Shown: piece by piece, positions 26,186-36,121 of the stretch
Layout: every line of letters starts with the position of its first letter
Numbering within the stretch: position 1 is the stretch's first letter
Assembly: GCA_035529315.1 (NCBI GenBank)
Contig: DATKWZ010000034.1
Location: forward strand, 1 to 64,000
Direction: 5' to 3'
Length of the DNA stretch: 64,000 nucleotides
DNA from: Anaerolineae bacterium
GTDB lineage: Bacteria > Desulfobacterota > Desulfobacteria > Desulfobacterales > ETH-SRB1
Notes under the pieces: generated by a model
Database searches by the model: none
Told to the model about the DNA's origin: nothing
The model's input: the letters and a program-made list of their open reading frames with translations, nothing else
Translations under genes and position numbers: made by a program

Positions 26186-26271
26186 TCCCCCAATTATTTT
26201 TATATCATCACATACCATAATAAAAAATTGTTCAACTTTGTTTATTTCACCTAAAAGTTAACGGAGTTTCT

Positions 26272-27036
26272 ATGAGTACATTAGATGATAAATCTGAAGA
26301 GGCTGTCCAGCAGGTAGAAACAACGAAATGCCCTGAAAAAGAGCGGAAGAATGGAGGGTGGGGCGTCGTTCTCATATTTTTCATTATTGGATTAATAGCA
26401 AGTCTTGCAGTGGGCTGGATAATATTTCCCAAGCTTCTCTATTCCAAGAAAAAACAGCCTGTTGATTTTAATCATGTTTTTCATGTTGCGGCTGTTGAGA
26501 ATGGATGTGAAAGTTGTCATTATTTTCGTGAAGATGGAAGCTTTTCCGGTGTGCCGAAACTTGCCCAGTGCGTTGAATGTCACGAAGAGGTGCAGGGGGA
26601 AAATCCTGAGGAGTTCAAGTTTGTCAAGGAATATGTGACAAAAGGGAATGAGGTGCCGTGGCTGGTCTATTCAAGGCAGCCTGATTGTGTATTCTTTTCC
26701 CATGCAGCCCATGTCAAAATGGGAGAACTGGATTGTGTCACATGTCACGGGCATATCGGCGAATCAAAGCATTCAAGAGTTTACGAAGAAAACAGGCTTA
26801 CAGGATACAGCCGTGATATCTGGGGAAAAAACATCGCCGGCCTCAAGAAGAATACCTGGGATCGGATGAAGATGGATGATTGTGCTGAATGTCACGCAAC
26901 ATTTAAGGCTGAGGTAAAAACCGTTCAAACTCTTCCGTGGCCTATTAGCTGGATGCCTCGACCTTATGAAAAACCGGCGAGCAGTCAGGTGAGAGTTCAG
27001 ATACAGAAAGATGCATGTTTTGTATGCCATAAATAG
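26272..27036 (+). CDS. qrcA: Menaquinone reductase multihaem cytochrome c subunit QrcA
   Basis: A periplasmic multihaem cytochrome that accepts electrons from cytochrome c3. One uncleaved N-terminal membrane anchor is at ~31-51. Five CXXCH motifs are visible: CESCH, CVECH, CVTCH, CAECH, CFVCH. QrcA of Desulfovibrio is described as hexahaem. The segment DCVFFSH between motifs 2 and 3 has a Cys and a His at the wrong spacing and might replace the missing site. 254 residues. First gene of qrcABCD. Confidence 0.9.
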   Translation: MSTLDDKSEEAVQQVETTKCPEKERKNGGWGVVLIFFIIGLIASLAVGWIIFPKLLYSKKKQPVDFNHVFHVAAVENGCESCHYFREDGSFSGVPKLAQCVECHEEVQGENPEEFKFVKEYVTKGNEVPWLVYSRQPDCVFFSHAAHVKMGELDCVTCHGHIGESKHSRVYEENRLTGYSRDIWGKNIAGLKKNTWDRMKMDDCAECHATFKAEVKTVQTLPWPISWMPRPYEKPASSQVRVQIQKDACFVCHK

Positions 27037-27085
27037 GCTGATAACCTCATTAGTTTATTAGCAAGATTTTAAGGGGTAGAATCTT

Positions 27086-29287
27086 ATGAAGGTATGTAGA
27101 AGAAGTTTTTTATCATTGATAATCGGTGGTGCAGCCGGCACAGCCCTTTCACCATTGCCGTTAAAGCTGATGGATGACAGTTCCATATGGTCACAGATGT
27201 GGCCATGGACTCCCGTGCCCGAGGATGGAGAGGTCAGCCATGTAGATTCTATATGCACACTCTGCCCTGGTGGTTGTGGTATTACTGTTCGCAAGGTTAA
27301 TAACCGGGCAATTAAGATAGAGGGTATGAAAGGGCACCCTGTAAATGATGGCGGCATATGTGTTCTGGGCTTATCCGGACTTCAACTGCTTTACGGCCCG
27401 ACACGTGTTAAATCACCATTAAAGAGGGTGGGAGCGCGAGGTGAAGGAAGATGGGAAAAAATCTCCTGGGATGAAGCCATTGCAGAGGTTGTAAAAAAAC
27501 TTGGAGAGTTAAGAGAAAAAGGCAATTCCCATACAGTTGCCTGTATTTCCGGTACTGATCGCGGAACAGTAGCTCAGCTTTTAGGGAGATTTTTGACGGC
27601 ATATGGTTCTCCAAACTTTATACGCATTCCATCAATTCAGGATTCATACGAGCTGACAATGCACCTGATGCAGGGTGTCCAGGGTTCAGTTGGATTTGAT
27701 GCTGAAAACTCCGATTTTGTTTTGAGCTTTGGAAGTGGACTGATAGAGGGATGGGGTTCGCCGGTGCGTATGATCAAGGCCAATAGTAAATGGAAAGAGC
27801 GAGGTAAGGTTGTTCAGATCGAATCCCGTCTGTCCAACACGGCTGCTAAAGCAGATAAATGGATTGCCATAAATCCTGGAACAGAAGCTGCTCTGGCTTT
27901 GGCTATTGCCAATGTGATTATTCAAAAATCGTTGTATAACGCCGATTTCGTCAATAATTATTCTTCCGACTTTAAACAATTCAAGCAGATTGTACTCGAT
28001 AAATTCAGCCTTGATGATGTTGCGGAGATTACCGGCGTATCTGTTTCCACAATAGAATCATTAGCTAAGAGCTTTGCGGGCGCATCAAAACCTCTGGCGG
28101 TTTGCGGGCAAGGTCAGGGGAAAACACCTGGCAGTCTGAATGAATTTATGGCAGTGCACGCATTAAATGCACTTGTCGGCAATATCAATAAAAAGGGGGG
28201 TGTCTGGACGGTTCCGGATCCTGATTATATAAAATGGCCTGAAGTAGAAATGGATCGCGTTGCTGTAAATGGTCTGCATAAGAAGCGTATTGACGGCGCA
28301 GGGAGCAACAGATATCCGGACACAAGATATCTGTTAGACAGGTTGCCCGATGTTATTAATTCCGGAAAAGAATATCCTATAGAGGCTCTTTTTGTTGCAG
28401 GCGCTAATCCGGTTTATACAATACCTGACAGCAAAGCGGTGAAAGAGGCATTTAACAAAATACCCTTTGTTGTGAGTTTTTCTTCATATATGGATGAAAC
28501 AGCTGTAAATTCCGATCTTATCCTTCCAAACCATGTTTTTCTTGAACGCTATGAAGATGTGCCGACACCGGTTGGACTGCAAAAACCTATTATAAGCCTT
28601 TCAAAGCCGGTAGTAAAACCAGAATTTAATACAAAACATCTGGGCGATGTGATACTTCTTATGGCAAAATCATTTGGGGGAAGGATAGCAGAGGCTTTTC
28701 CATGGGACAGTTATGAAGTTTGCCTAAAGGAAACATTGGGAAATAAGTGGGATAAATTAATTAATGATGGATTCTGGGTTGATTCTGATTTCAGGCCCTC
28801 GGGCTGGGGTAGCGCATTTAATACATCTTCCGGAAAATTTGAGTTTGTTAATAAGGGCAGGGCAGAATCAATAAAGATTGAAGGAGATGAACAAGCTTAT
28901 CCTCTTATACTCATGCCGTACGATTCCATGAGACTTGCAAACGGTTTTATCGGAGATCCGCCATTTGTCATAAAAACCGTAGAGGATACAGTTCTTAAAG
29001 GCAAAGAGATCGTCGTTGAAGTTAATCCAAGGTCGGCAAGAGGATTTAGAGAGGGCGATCATGCAATTCTTAGTACTCCAAAAGGTAGTGTAAAGGTTAG
29101 GATTCATCATTTTAATGGAATTATGCCCGGATTGGTAGCCTTGCCCAGAGGGCTGGGCCATACAGCCTATGACGAGTACCTGGCTGACAAGGGTGTTAAT
29201 TTTAACGAACTCATCGGTCCGGTCGAAGATCCTGTTTCCGGCCTGAATGCAGCCTGGGGAATAAGGGCCAAGCTGACAAGAGCATAA
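27086..29287 (+). CDS. qrcB: Menaquinone reductase molybdopterin-oxidoreductase-like subunit QrcB
   Basis: A 733-residue periplasmic subunit of the molybdopterin oxidoreductase superfamily. The N-terminus CRRSFLSLIIGGAAG is Tat-like. Cys57, Cys60, Cys64 and Cys92 form the N-terminal [4Fe-4S] site (CTLCPGGC ... GGICVLG). The domains follow the DMSO reductase order. In characterised Qrc this subunit is reported not to bind molybdenum (family knowledge); the sequence alone does not decide. Gene order and neighbours identify it as QrcB rather than a stand-alone reductase. Confidence 0.9.
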   Translation: MKVCRRSFLSLIIGGAAGTALSPLPLKLMDDSSIWSQMWPWTPVPEDGEVSHVDSICTLCPGGCGITVRKVNNRAIKIEGMKGHPVNDGGICVLGLSGLQLLYGPTRVKSPLKRVGARGEGRWEKISWDEAIAEVVKKLGELREKGNSHTVACISGTDRGTVAQLLGRFLTAYGSPNFIRIPSIQDSYELTMHLMQGVQGSVGFDAENSDFVLSFGSGLIEGWGSPVRMIKANSKWKERGKVVQIESRLSNTAAKADKWIAINPGTEAALALAIANVIIQKSLYNADFVNNYSSDFKQFKQIVLDKFSLDDVAEITGVSVSTIESLAKSFAGASKPLAVCGQGQGKTPGSLNEFMAVHALNALVGNINKKGGVWTVPDPDYIKWPEVEMDRVAVNGLHKKRIDGAGSNRYPDTRYLLDRLPDVINSGKEYPIEALFVAGANPVYTIPDSKAVKEAFNKIPFVVSFSSYMDETAVNSDLILPNHVFLERYEDVPTPVGLQKPIISLSKPVVKPEFNTKHLGDVILLMAKSFGGRIAEAFPWDSYEVCLKETLGNKWDKLINDGFWVDSDFRPSGWGSAFNTSSGKFEFVNKGRAESIKIEGDEQAYPLILMPYDSMRLANGFIGDPPFVIKTVEDTVLKGKEIVVEVNPRSARGFREGDHAILSTPKGSVKVRIHHFNGIMPGLVALPRGLGHTAYDEYLADKGVNFNELIGPVEDPVSGLNAAWGIRAKLTRA

Positions 29288-29306
29288 ATCAAAGGATGGG
29301 GTTTTG

Positions 29307-30122
29307 ATGAAAGAACAGCGCAAACACACAAAAGCCAAAAAGTATGGAATGGTCGTAGATTTAGATAAATGTACCGGATGCGGAGCCTGTATGGCGGCCT
29401 GTATGGCTGAAAATAACATTCCGTTTAAAAAGGACGAATCAAACAAGCTCGACAGCATCACATGGATGCGTGTTTACAGGATGACAAACAGCAAAAAATT
29501 TCCTGAAGCCGACATATGCTATATCCCCAGACCATGTATGCATTGCGAGGGACATAATGGCCATGCACCATGCGTATCTGTTTGCCCGGCTACTGCTACC
29601 GACTATAATCATGAAACAGGGATAGTCAGCCAGATTTATACTCGCTGTTTTGGATGCAGATACTGTATGGCTGCCTGCCCGTATCATGCACGTTATTTTA
29701 ACTGGTGGGATCCTATCTGGCCTGATGGTATGGAAAAATATTTAAGCCCGAATGTTTCTCCACGCATGAGAGGTGTGGTGGAAAAATGCAGCTTTTGCTT
29801 TCACAGACATCAATTAGCAATGAACAAGGCTTATGTTGAAGGCCGTCGCGAACTGGAGGAGGATGAATATCAAACTTCATGTACGCAGGCGTGCCCTGCC
29901 GGCGCTATTACATTTGGCGATCTGAACAATCCAGGTCATGCTGTGAATCAAATAGTAAAGCCTGACCATAAACACGGGGGGCGGCCTATGAATCCTAATG
30001 CATTCAGGCTGCTTGAAAGACTGGGCACAAATCCCAAGGTTTACTATCTTTCAAGCCGTGAGTGGGTGAGGCGAGCCGGAGATAATTATGTTAAGGACGA
30101 GGGTAAGCAAGGAAACCATTAA
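29307..30122 (+). CDS. qrcC: Menaquinone reductase iron-sulfur subunit QrcC
   Basis: A 271-residue ferredoxin-like subunit carrying electrons between QrcB/QrcA and the membrane subunit. Four Cys groups: CTGCGACMAAC, CMHCEGHNGHAPCVSVC, CFGCRYCMAAC, and CSFC with CTQAC downstream. It has no signal peptide, so export with the Tat-dependent QrcB is likely, as for other such modules. ATG 29307 is preferred over TTG 29304; a GGATGGGG site precedes it. Confidence 0.92.
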   Translation: MKEQRKHTKAKKYGMVVDLDKCTGCGACMAACMAENNIPFKKDESNKLDSITWMRVYRMTNSKKFPEADICYIPRPCMHCEGHNGHAPCVSVCPATATDYNHETGIVSQIYTRCFGCRYCMAACPYHARYFNWWDPIWPDGMEKYLSPNVSPRMRGVVEKCSFCFHRHQLAMNKAYVEGRRELEEDEYQTSCTQACPAGAITFGDLNNPGHAVNQIVKPDHKHGGRPMNPNAFRLLERLGTNPKVYYLSSREWVRRAGDNYVKDEGKQGNH

Positions 30123-30160
30123 AAAATTATAACCGCATATATTTTAGGAGCACATAACTT

Positions 30161-31399
30161 ATGGATTCTGCATTAATACCCGAGGGGGTTAAACGCTGTT
30201 CATTTGGAAAATTTATTTTGGGGATCATCGTGGTCGGTGCTGTGTTATTATGGGGTGTTTTTGCCATGCTGCTATGCTGGTTCAAGGGCCTTAACCAGAC
30301 CAACATGAATGATTCCTATGGGTTTGCCATGTGGATCTGGGCTGATCTGGCGGTGATTGCCCTTGGTGGCGGAGCCTTTTTTACAGGTTTATTAAGATAT
30401 GTCTTTGGAAAGGATGAACTGAAAAATATTATAAACTATGCTGTTTTAATAGGGTTTATCTGTTACAGCTCTGCGCTTCTTATCCTTGCTATTGATATCG
30501 GACAACCGCTGAGAGGGTGGTTTATTTTCTGGCATGCAAATGTCCATTCCATGCTGACCGAAGTGGCATTTTGTCTTTCATGCTATTTTGCGGTTCTTAC
30601 AATAGAATATATCCCGCTTATTCTTGAAAACAGGCAGGTTGACAGGGTACCATTTTTTCATAATCTGAGCCATAATATGCATGGAATAATGGCAATATTT
30701 GCGGCAACAGGCGCTTTTCTTTCCTTTTTCCATCAGGGATCTCTTGGCGGAGTTTCGGGCGTGCTTTTTGGACGTCCCTTTTCTTACAGGGAAGGGGTTT
30801 TTATCTGGCCATGGACATTTTTTCTCTTTACCTGGTCGGCTGCAGCATGCGGGCCGTGCTTTACAATACTTATTACGTGGATTACCGAAAAGATAACAAG
30901 GAAAAAGCTTGTTAAACAAAATGTTATCAGGCTGTTGGCCAAGATCGCCGGCTGGATGCTTGCAACATATACTGTTGCGAAGATAATTGATACCTGGTAC
31001 TGGGCTACAGTTACAGCGCCGTCTAAAGGATTTACTTTAATGGATTTTTATTCCAACAATCCTTTATATGGACCATGGATACTTGTGCTTGAAATTGTGA
31101 TATGCGGAGTTGTTCCATCTATAATACTTATTACCAAAACAGGGCGCAAGTCTTCATTTTTGCTTATTAGCGCCGTGTTCCTTGGTGCGCTTGGGGCATG
31201 CGTGAATCGATGGGTGTTGGTGCTTCAGGTTATGGCTGTGCCGGTGCTTACATTTGAAAGCTGGTTTATGTACTTTCCAAGCTGGCAGGAGATAGCTACA
31301 ACTATCCTTCCGGTAGCATACGGCATTATTCTAGTAATGATTTCATACCGTTATTTGCCGATATTCCCGCAGGAGCGGCAGTTGCAGGGGCAGATATAG
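30161..31399 (+). CDS. qrcD: Menaquinone reductase NrfD-like membrane subunit QrcD
   Basis: A 412-residue integral membrane protein with about 10 hydrophobic segments, related to NrfD/PsrC/ActC. It provides the menaquinone-binding site of Qrc. Conserved features include FWHANVHSMLTEVAF and HNLSHNMHGIMAIF. TTTAGGAG precedes the ATG. It is followed after 12 bases by a 50-codon membrane ORF. Confidence 0.92.
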   Translation: MDSALIPEGVKRCSFGKFILGIIVVGAVLLWGVFAMLLCWFKGLNQTNMNDSYGFAMWIWADLAVIALGGGAFFTGLLRYVFGKDELKNIINYAVLIGFICYSSALLILAIDIGQPLRGWFIFWHANVHSMLTEVAFCLSCYFAVLTIEYIPLILENRQVDRVPFFHNLSHNMHGIMAIFAATGAFLSFFHQGSLGGVSGVLFGRPFSYREGVFIWPWTFFLFTWSAAACGPCFTILITWITEKITRKKLVKQNVIRLLAKIAGWMLATYTVAKIIDTWYWATVTAPSKGFTLMDFYSNNPLYGPWILVLEIVICGVVPSIILITKTGRKSSFLLISAVFLGALGACVNRWVLVLQVMAVPVLTFESWFMYFPSWQEIATTILPVAYGIILVMISYRYLPIFPQERQLQGQI

Positions 31400-31411
31400 A
31401 GGAGGACAAAT

Positions 31412-31564
31412 ATGCTTCCGTTTTCGTTTGAATGGGTGTGGGACTTAACTCACATGGTATTTATGGGCGGTCTGTGGTATGCGCTCACTATTATAGGCCT
31501 CGGCATGACCTATTGTATTATCAAGGCCGCTGTTGATACTGCCAAGGGCAAAGGTGGTCATTAA
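31412..31564 (+). CDS. Small membrane protein encoded after qrcD (50 aa)
   Basis: The start is an ATG with a perfect GAGGAGG site, 12 bases after qrcD. The product MLPFSFEWVWDLTHMVFMGG, then an LWYALTIIGLGMTYCIIKAA helix and a basic GKGGH tail, is a one-helix membrane protein. The operon terminator follows 21 bases later, so it belongs to the qrc transcript. It may be an accessory subunit of Qrc (inference from position). Confidence 0.8.
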   Translation: MLPFSFEWVWDLTHMVFMGGLWYALTIIGLGMTYCIIKAAVDTAKGKGGH

Positions 31565-31585
31565 AAATTAAAAACTCAAAACCAT

Positions 31586-31629
31586 AAAAGCGCTTACCTC
31601 ATTGTTAAATGTTGGTAGGCGCTTTTTTT
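31586..31629 (+). terminator. Terminator of the qrc operon
   Basis: AGCGCTTACC (31589-31598) pairs with GGTAGGCGC (31614-31622), with one bulged or mismatched position, and seven T's follow. It lies just before murA. Confidence 0.8.
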
Positions 31630-31649
31630 ATGCGTAAAAGTGAGCATGT

Positions 31650-32903
31650 ATGGATAAAATTATCATAGAGGGGGGGTGCTCCCTTAAGGGCGAAGTAAAG
31701 ATAAGCGGATCTAAAAATGCCGCTCTTCCGATATTGGTTTCTTCGCTGCTTGTTGATGGATGGAATACTTATAATAATATTCCGGACCTGAAAGACATAC
31801 AGAGCATAAAACTTTTGCTTGCAAGCCTTGGGGCAAGAATAGAGGAGGATGGAAGCACTGTTCGGATAGATGCGGGAGGGCTTTGTAATACCGAGGCGCC
31901 ATACGAACTGGTCAGGAAGATGAGGGCCTCTATACTGGTTTTAGGCCCTCTTGTGGCCAGGCTTAAAAAGGCCAGAGTGTCTTTGCCGGGTGGATGTTCT
32001 ATCGGCGCAAGGCCGATTAATTTGCATCTAAAGGGGCTTGCACGTCTTGGAGCCTCGATTGAGTTAAAACACGGTTATGTCGAAGCTTTTGCTGATCGTC
32101 TTACAGGAAATGAAATTTATTTTGATATTGCAACAGTAACTGGAACAGAAAACCTGATGATGGCCGCTGTTTTGGCTGATGGTGTTACTGTTCTTCGTAA
32201 TGCTGCTTGCGAGCCGGAGGTAGTGGCGCTTGCCGATGTATTAATCAAAATGGGCGCGGATATTCAGGGGGCGGGAACATCTGTAATTACAATAAAAGGG
32301 GTTCCTTCCCTTCATCCAGTGTCGGTTTCCATAATACCCGACCGGATAGAAGCGGGTACCTTTATGGTTGCAGCAGCCCTGACAGGCGGCGATATAAAGC
32401 TTTTGAATTGTGAACCCGATCATATGCGAACTATCATTCACAAGCTAAGGCTGACAAATGCCGATATTAAGGTAAATAATAAAAATATTCATATTATCGG
32501 ATCAGATGAAATCAGCAGTATTGATATTAAAACCATGCCGTATCCTGGTTTTCCTACTGATATGCAGGCTCAGTTTATGGTCTTGATGTCGATTGCCGGA
32601 GGGCTGAGCATTATTTCAGAAACCATCTTTGAAAACCGTTTTATTCATGTAAGCGAACTCAAGCGTATGGGGGCGGATATTAAGATATCAGGTAATACTG
32701 CAATAGTTAAAGGCGTTTCCATGCTGTCTGGAGCGCCGGTTATTGCATCAGATCTTCGCGCCAGCGCATCTCTTATATTAGCCGGTCTTGTGGCCAGGGG
32801 CAAAACAGAGGTAAATCGCGTGTATCACTTAGATCGCGGATATGAAGCAATTGAAAAAAAGTTTGTTAAGATCGGAGCTGCAATAAAACGGGTCAGAGAA
32901 TGA
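31650..32903 (+). CDS. murA: UDP-N-acetylglucosamine 1-carboxyvinyltransferase
   Basis: The first committed step of peptidoglycan synthesis: enolpyruvyl transfer from PEP to UDP-GlcNAc. The N-terminal [11 protein letters not shown] motif and the catalytic Cys116 in [16 protein letters not shown] are present. A Cys rather than Asp here means expected fosfomycin sensitivity. RAGYDLRA-type residues appear as [12 protein letters not shown] near the C-terminus. Length 417, normal. comEC follows after 3 bases. Confidence 0.95.
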   Translation: MDKIIIEGGCSLKGEVKISGSKNAALPILVSSLLVDGWNTYNNIPDLKDIQSIKLLLASLGARIEEDGSTVRIDAGGLCNTEAPYELVRKMRASILVLGPLVARLKKARVSLPGGCSIGARPINLHLKGLARLGASIELKHGYVEAFADRLTGNEIYFDIATVTGTENLMMAAVLADGVTVLRNAACEPEVVALADVLIKMGADIQGAGTSVITIKGVPSLHPVSVSIIPDRIEAGTFMVAAALTGGDIKLLNCEPDHMRTIIHKLRLTNADIKVNNKNIHIIGSDEISSIDIKTMPYPGFPTDMQAQFMVLMSIAGGLSIISETIFENRFIHVSELKRMGADIKISGNTAIVKGVSMLSGAPVIASDLRASASLILAGLVARGKTEVNRVYHLDRGYEAIEKKFVKIGAAIKRVRE

Positions 32904-32906
32904 GAA

Positions 32907-35375
32907 ATGGCCTACAGAATCTGTTCACGTCCAATTATCCCCCTTCTAATATCAATGATATTCGGGATTGTCTCCGGGTTCTGGTTCCCGGGCAATGCTA
33001 TCTGGGCATATTCTATCATTTTTTTATGCGCAGGCTTAATAGTTTTTCGAGCAGTATATAAAAAACCCCTGTCTGTTTTGCCCTTAGTCATTTTTTGTGC
33101 ATTTGGATACCTTCTTATACAACCATGGGTTGCTCCCAGGTTTCCTTACAATCACATCACACATTTTACAGATAACCATCAATGGGAAATTGTCGGAGTT
33201 GTCGATAAGAATCCGGAAGCCTGTAATAATCGATTAACAATAATTTTACGTGTTGAAACCCTTGGCAGGGATAACAGCCCCTTTCCTGTCACAGGAAAGA
33301 TCCGCGTTACAGCAACAAAGCCTTTTCCGGATATCTTTGTCGGAGACAGGCTCTCCTTAATTAGCAAGATCAGATCGATCAGAAATTTCAACAATCCCGG
33401 CGGCTTTGATTATAGAAGATATATGGCTTTTAAAAAAATATGGGGAAGCGCCTATGTGCCAGGGAAAAGGGTTGTTATATTAACCAGAAATTCAGTTTCT
33501 GGGATTAATACCATTATAGAAAAAGCCCGCAACAAAATTTCCGGTTTAATTGACAAGACAGGTGATGGCAACCAGCAGGGGGTATTAAAAGCCCTTATCG
33601 TGGGTGATAGAACCGGAGTTGAAAAAAATATAAGGGAAGCATTTAACCGGGCTGGGATCGGGCATCTCCTCGCTATATCAGGGCTTCACATCGGGATTAT
33701 TGCAACCGCGTCCTTTATATTTTTCAGAAAGCTTCTTTCTTACATTAAATTTTTTCTATGGAATGCGTGGACTAAAAAAGGGGCTGCGATTTTATCCCTG
33801 TTTCCTGTAATTTTATACGGTCTGATTTCCGGGATGTCACCGTCCACCCAGAGGGCGGTAATTATGGTTACCGTTTTTTTGATGACATTTCTGTTTGAAA
33901 GGGAACAGGACCCCATAAATACCCTGGCAATGGCTGCAATGATTATTCTTATCGCTCATCCCGTATCACTTTTTTCGATTTCATTCCAGCTTTCCTTTAT
34001 GGCTGTTCTTTCAATAATATATGGTTGGTCTCTAAGACATATTAAATCTGCAGGCAATAAGGGAATGATTAAGAAAGGATGGGGCATCAGGATATTGGAA
34101 CGGCTGCTTTCCTTTTCATTAATTTCTTTCTTTGCAATATTAGGCACACTGCCGCTTGTCATGTTTTATTTTAATCAGATTTCTCTGGTTGGTATTGCTG
34201 CAAACTTATTGATAGTACCAATAATAGGCTTTGTTGTTGTCCCCTTGGGATTGTTTTCCGTGTTGTTATATCCGCTGAGCATTTCCGGAGCTTCAATCTG
34301 TATAAAGGGGAGCGCCGGTGTGCTGGCACATACACTGGGCATTGTGCATTATATTGCCGGATTTGATTTTGCGGCAATTAAAACCATAACCCCCAATTTT
34401 TTTGAAATATGTTGCTATTATATTTTGGCCTGGGCGATTTTGAACCTGAAAGGGATTGGTCTCAGACGGAAAACAGCAATTGTTGCCGCAGCATTTGTCA
34501 TTTTTGCCGGCAGTGTTGATGCCTTTTACTGGGCATATAACAGGTTCTGGCGCAATGATCTCAGGGTTACTATTATTGATGTTGGTCAGGGTAGTTCCGC
34601 TCTTGTAGAACTACCAGGGGGCCGTTGCTTTCTTATTGATGGAGGGGGGTTTTCAGACAATTCGATTTTTGATGTGGGAGAAAGAATTGTTGCCCCTTTT
34701 TTGTGGCGCAAAAAGATCAAAACAATCGATACAATTGTTCTTTCCCATCCAAATACCGATCACCTGAATGGATTATTATATATAGCCAGGCATTTTAATG
34801 TAAAAAGATTGTGGTGTAACAGCGATTCCGCAGATATAAATAATTATACCGAGTTCATGGAAATTATAAAGAAAAACAGGATAGAAACGGTTGCATTTAA
34901 AGACATGCCGCGCAGTTATGAAATAAACGGAGCAAGCTTTAAGATTCTTTATCCCCCAAAAGATTACATTGAAAAAAGAAAAAATGAAAAACAACAAAAT
35001 GTTAACAATAATTCCCTTGTAATAAAGGTAAGCTTTGGATCAAAATCGATTCTATTTCCCGGCGATATTATGGCTTGCGCAGAGGGGGACATTATTGCAA
35101 CTCATGGAGATGAATTAAAAAGCACGGTCCTTATTGCGCCGCACCATGGCAGCAGGATGTCCAGCACAGCCATGTTTTTGAAAAAGATCAAGCCGGAAAT
35201 TGTAATAATATCGGCGGGCTGGAAAAATAGTTTTAGATTTCCGGATCAAAAAGTTTTGAAAAGATATAATGAGATTGGTTCCCGTATATTTCGTACCGAC
35301 AAAAATGGAGCATTGGTTATATCGATTGATGGCAGAGCTCTTAAAATTAAACCTTTATTTCCAGGCCTTTTTTAA
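32907..35375 (+). CDS. comEC: ComEC/Rec2-type DNA uptake channel protein
   Basis: An 822-residue inner-membrane protein that carries single-stranded DNA into the cytoplasm in competent bacteria. It has an N-terminal DUF4131-like part and a Competence domain with many membrane segments (~225-520, starting LLAISGLHIG). The C-terminal metallo-beta-lactamase-like domain (~555-810) has VIDVGQGSS, IDGGG, SHPNTDHLNGL and APHHGS. All three regions are present, so it looks full length. No other competence genes are in the window. Confidence 0.92.
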   Translation: MAYRICSRPIIPLLISMIFGIVSGFWFPGNAIWAYSIIFLCAGLIVFRAVYKKPLSVLPLVIFCAFGYLLIQPWVAPRFPYNHITHFTDNHQWEIVGVVDKNPEACNNRLTIILRVETLGRDNSPFPVTGKIRVTATKPFPDIFVGDRLSLISKIRSIRNFNNPGGFDYRRYMAFKKIWGSAYVPGKRVVILTRNSVSGINTIIEKARNKISGLIDKTGDGNQQGVLKALIVGDRTGVEKNIREAFNRAGIGHLLAISGLHIGIIATASFIFFRKLLSYIKFFLWNAWTKKGAAILSLFPVILYGLISGMSPSTQRAVIMVTVFLMTFLFEREQDPINTLAMAAMIILIAHPVSLFSISFQLSFMAVLSIIYGWSLRHIKSAGNKGMIKKGWGIRILERLLSFSLISFFAILGTLPLVMFYFNQISLVGIAANLLIVPIIGFVVVPLGLFSVLLYPLSISGASICIKGSAGVLAHTLGIVHYIAGFDFAAIKTITPNFFEICCYYILAWAILNLKGIGLRRKTAIVAAAFVIFAGSVDAFYWAYNRFWRNDLRVTIIDVGQGSSALVELPGGRCFLIDGGGFSDNSIFDVGERIVAPFLWRKKIKTIDTIVLSHPNTDHLNGLLYIARHFNVKRLWCNSDSADINNYTEFMEIIKKNRIETVAFKDMPRSYEINGASFKILYPPKDYIEKRKNEKQQNVNNNSLVIKVSFGSKSILFPGDIMACAEGDIIATHGDELKSTVLIAPHHGSRMSSTAMFLKKIKPEIVIISAGWKNSFRFPDQKVLKRYNEIGSRIFRTDKNGALVISIDGRALKIKPLFPGLF

Positions 35376-35873
35376 CTCTTCCATCTTGGATAGAAAGTTG
35401 AGTTTCATCTCTTTTGGGACAACTTTAGCCATCTTTTCAGAAACCATTCTCACATGGGGTGCGAGCAAGGAGTTTTTGATTGCAGGCGCCCCTTTTGGAA
35501 GGAATGTAGTAAAGGCAATAAGCAGAACAGATACAATAAGCACCCCTTTGATTAAGCCGAATCCAATGCCGCAAATGCGATCTACCCAGCCTAAAAAGGT
35601 AATATTGAGAAGATATTTGATTATTATGCCTAAAATGCTGATTATTATAAAAACTGTGCAAAAAATGATCAAAAAACTTAGTATATTGCGATATGAATCG
35701 TTTTGTATCCAGCTGGATAAAGGAATTGCAACCCGCATGTAATATGTATATGCAGCATAAAAACCGCCTAATACCCCTATAATTGAAGACAGTTCCTTGA
35801 TAAGCCCCCTAAAAGACCCTCTTATCATGCAAAAACCGAAAATAATTATTATCGCAATATCAAAAGTATTCAT
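35355..35873 (-). CDS. cvpA: CvpA family membrane protein
   Basis: A 172-residue inner-membrane protein with four hydrophobic segments (~3-20, ~26-45, ~65-88, ~103-122). The N-terminal FDIAIIIIFGFCMIRGSFRG stretch and the WVDRICG(I/F)GFG segment are family marks. The family is linked to colicin V production in E. coli; its general role is unclear. Its 3' end overlaps the convergent comEC by 21 bases. Confidence 0.85.
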   Translation of the reverse strand: MNTFDIAIIIIFGFCMIRGSFRGLIKELSSIIGVLGGFYAAYTYYMRVAIPLSSWIQNDSYRNILSFLIIFCTVFIIISILGIIIKYLLNITFLGWVDRICGIGFGLIKGVLIVSVLLIAFTTFLPKGAPAIKNSLLAPHVRMVSEKMAKVVPKEMKLNFLSKMEELKKAWK

Positions 35874-36121
35874 AGCATTATCCTATCAGCCACCGATCTG
35901 CACCGATCATCACTGATATTTTTTTCTTTTATTGTAATAGGTTAGCTACAAGGTCTTCAACTCACCTGCGGCAGGCAGGGATTATAATATTATTAAAAAT
36001 AACAAAGCAAATTTTATCAGTCAAGGTGTTTTTCTTTTTTACTTTATTACCTTAAAATTGTAGTTTGCATTAAATTAAAGGATTGTGATACATAAAAAAT
36101 CAAAGTAGATTTTATGCCAAC

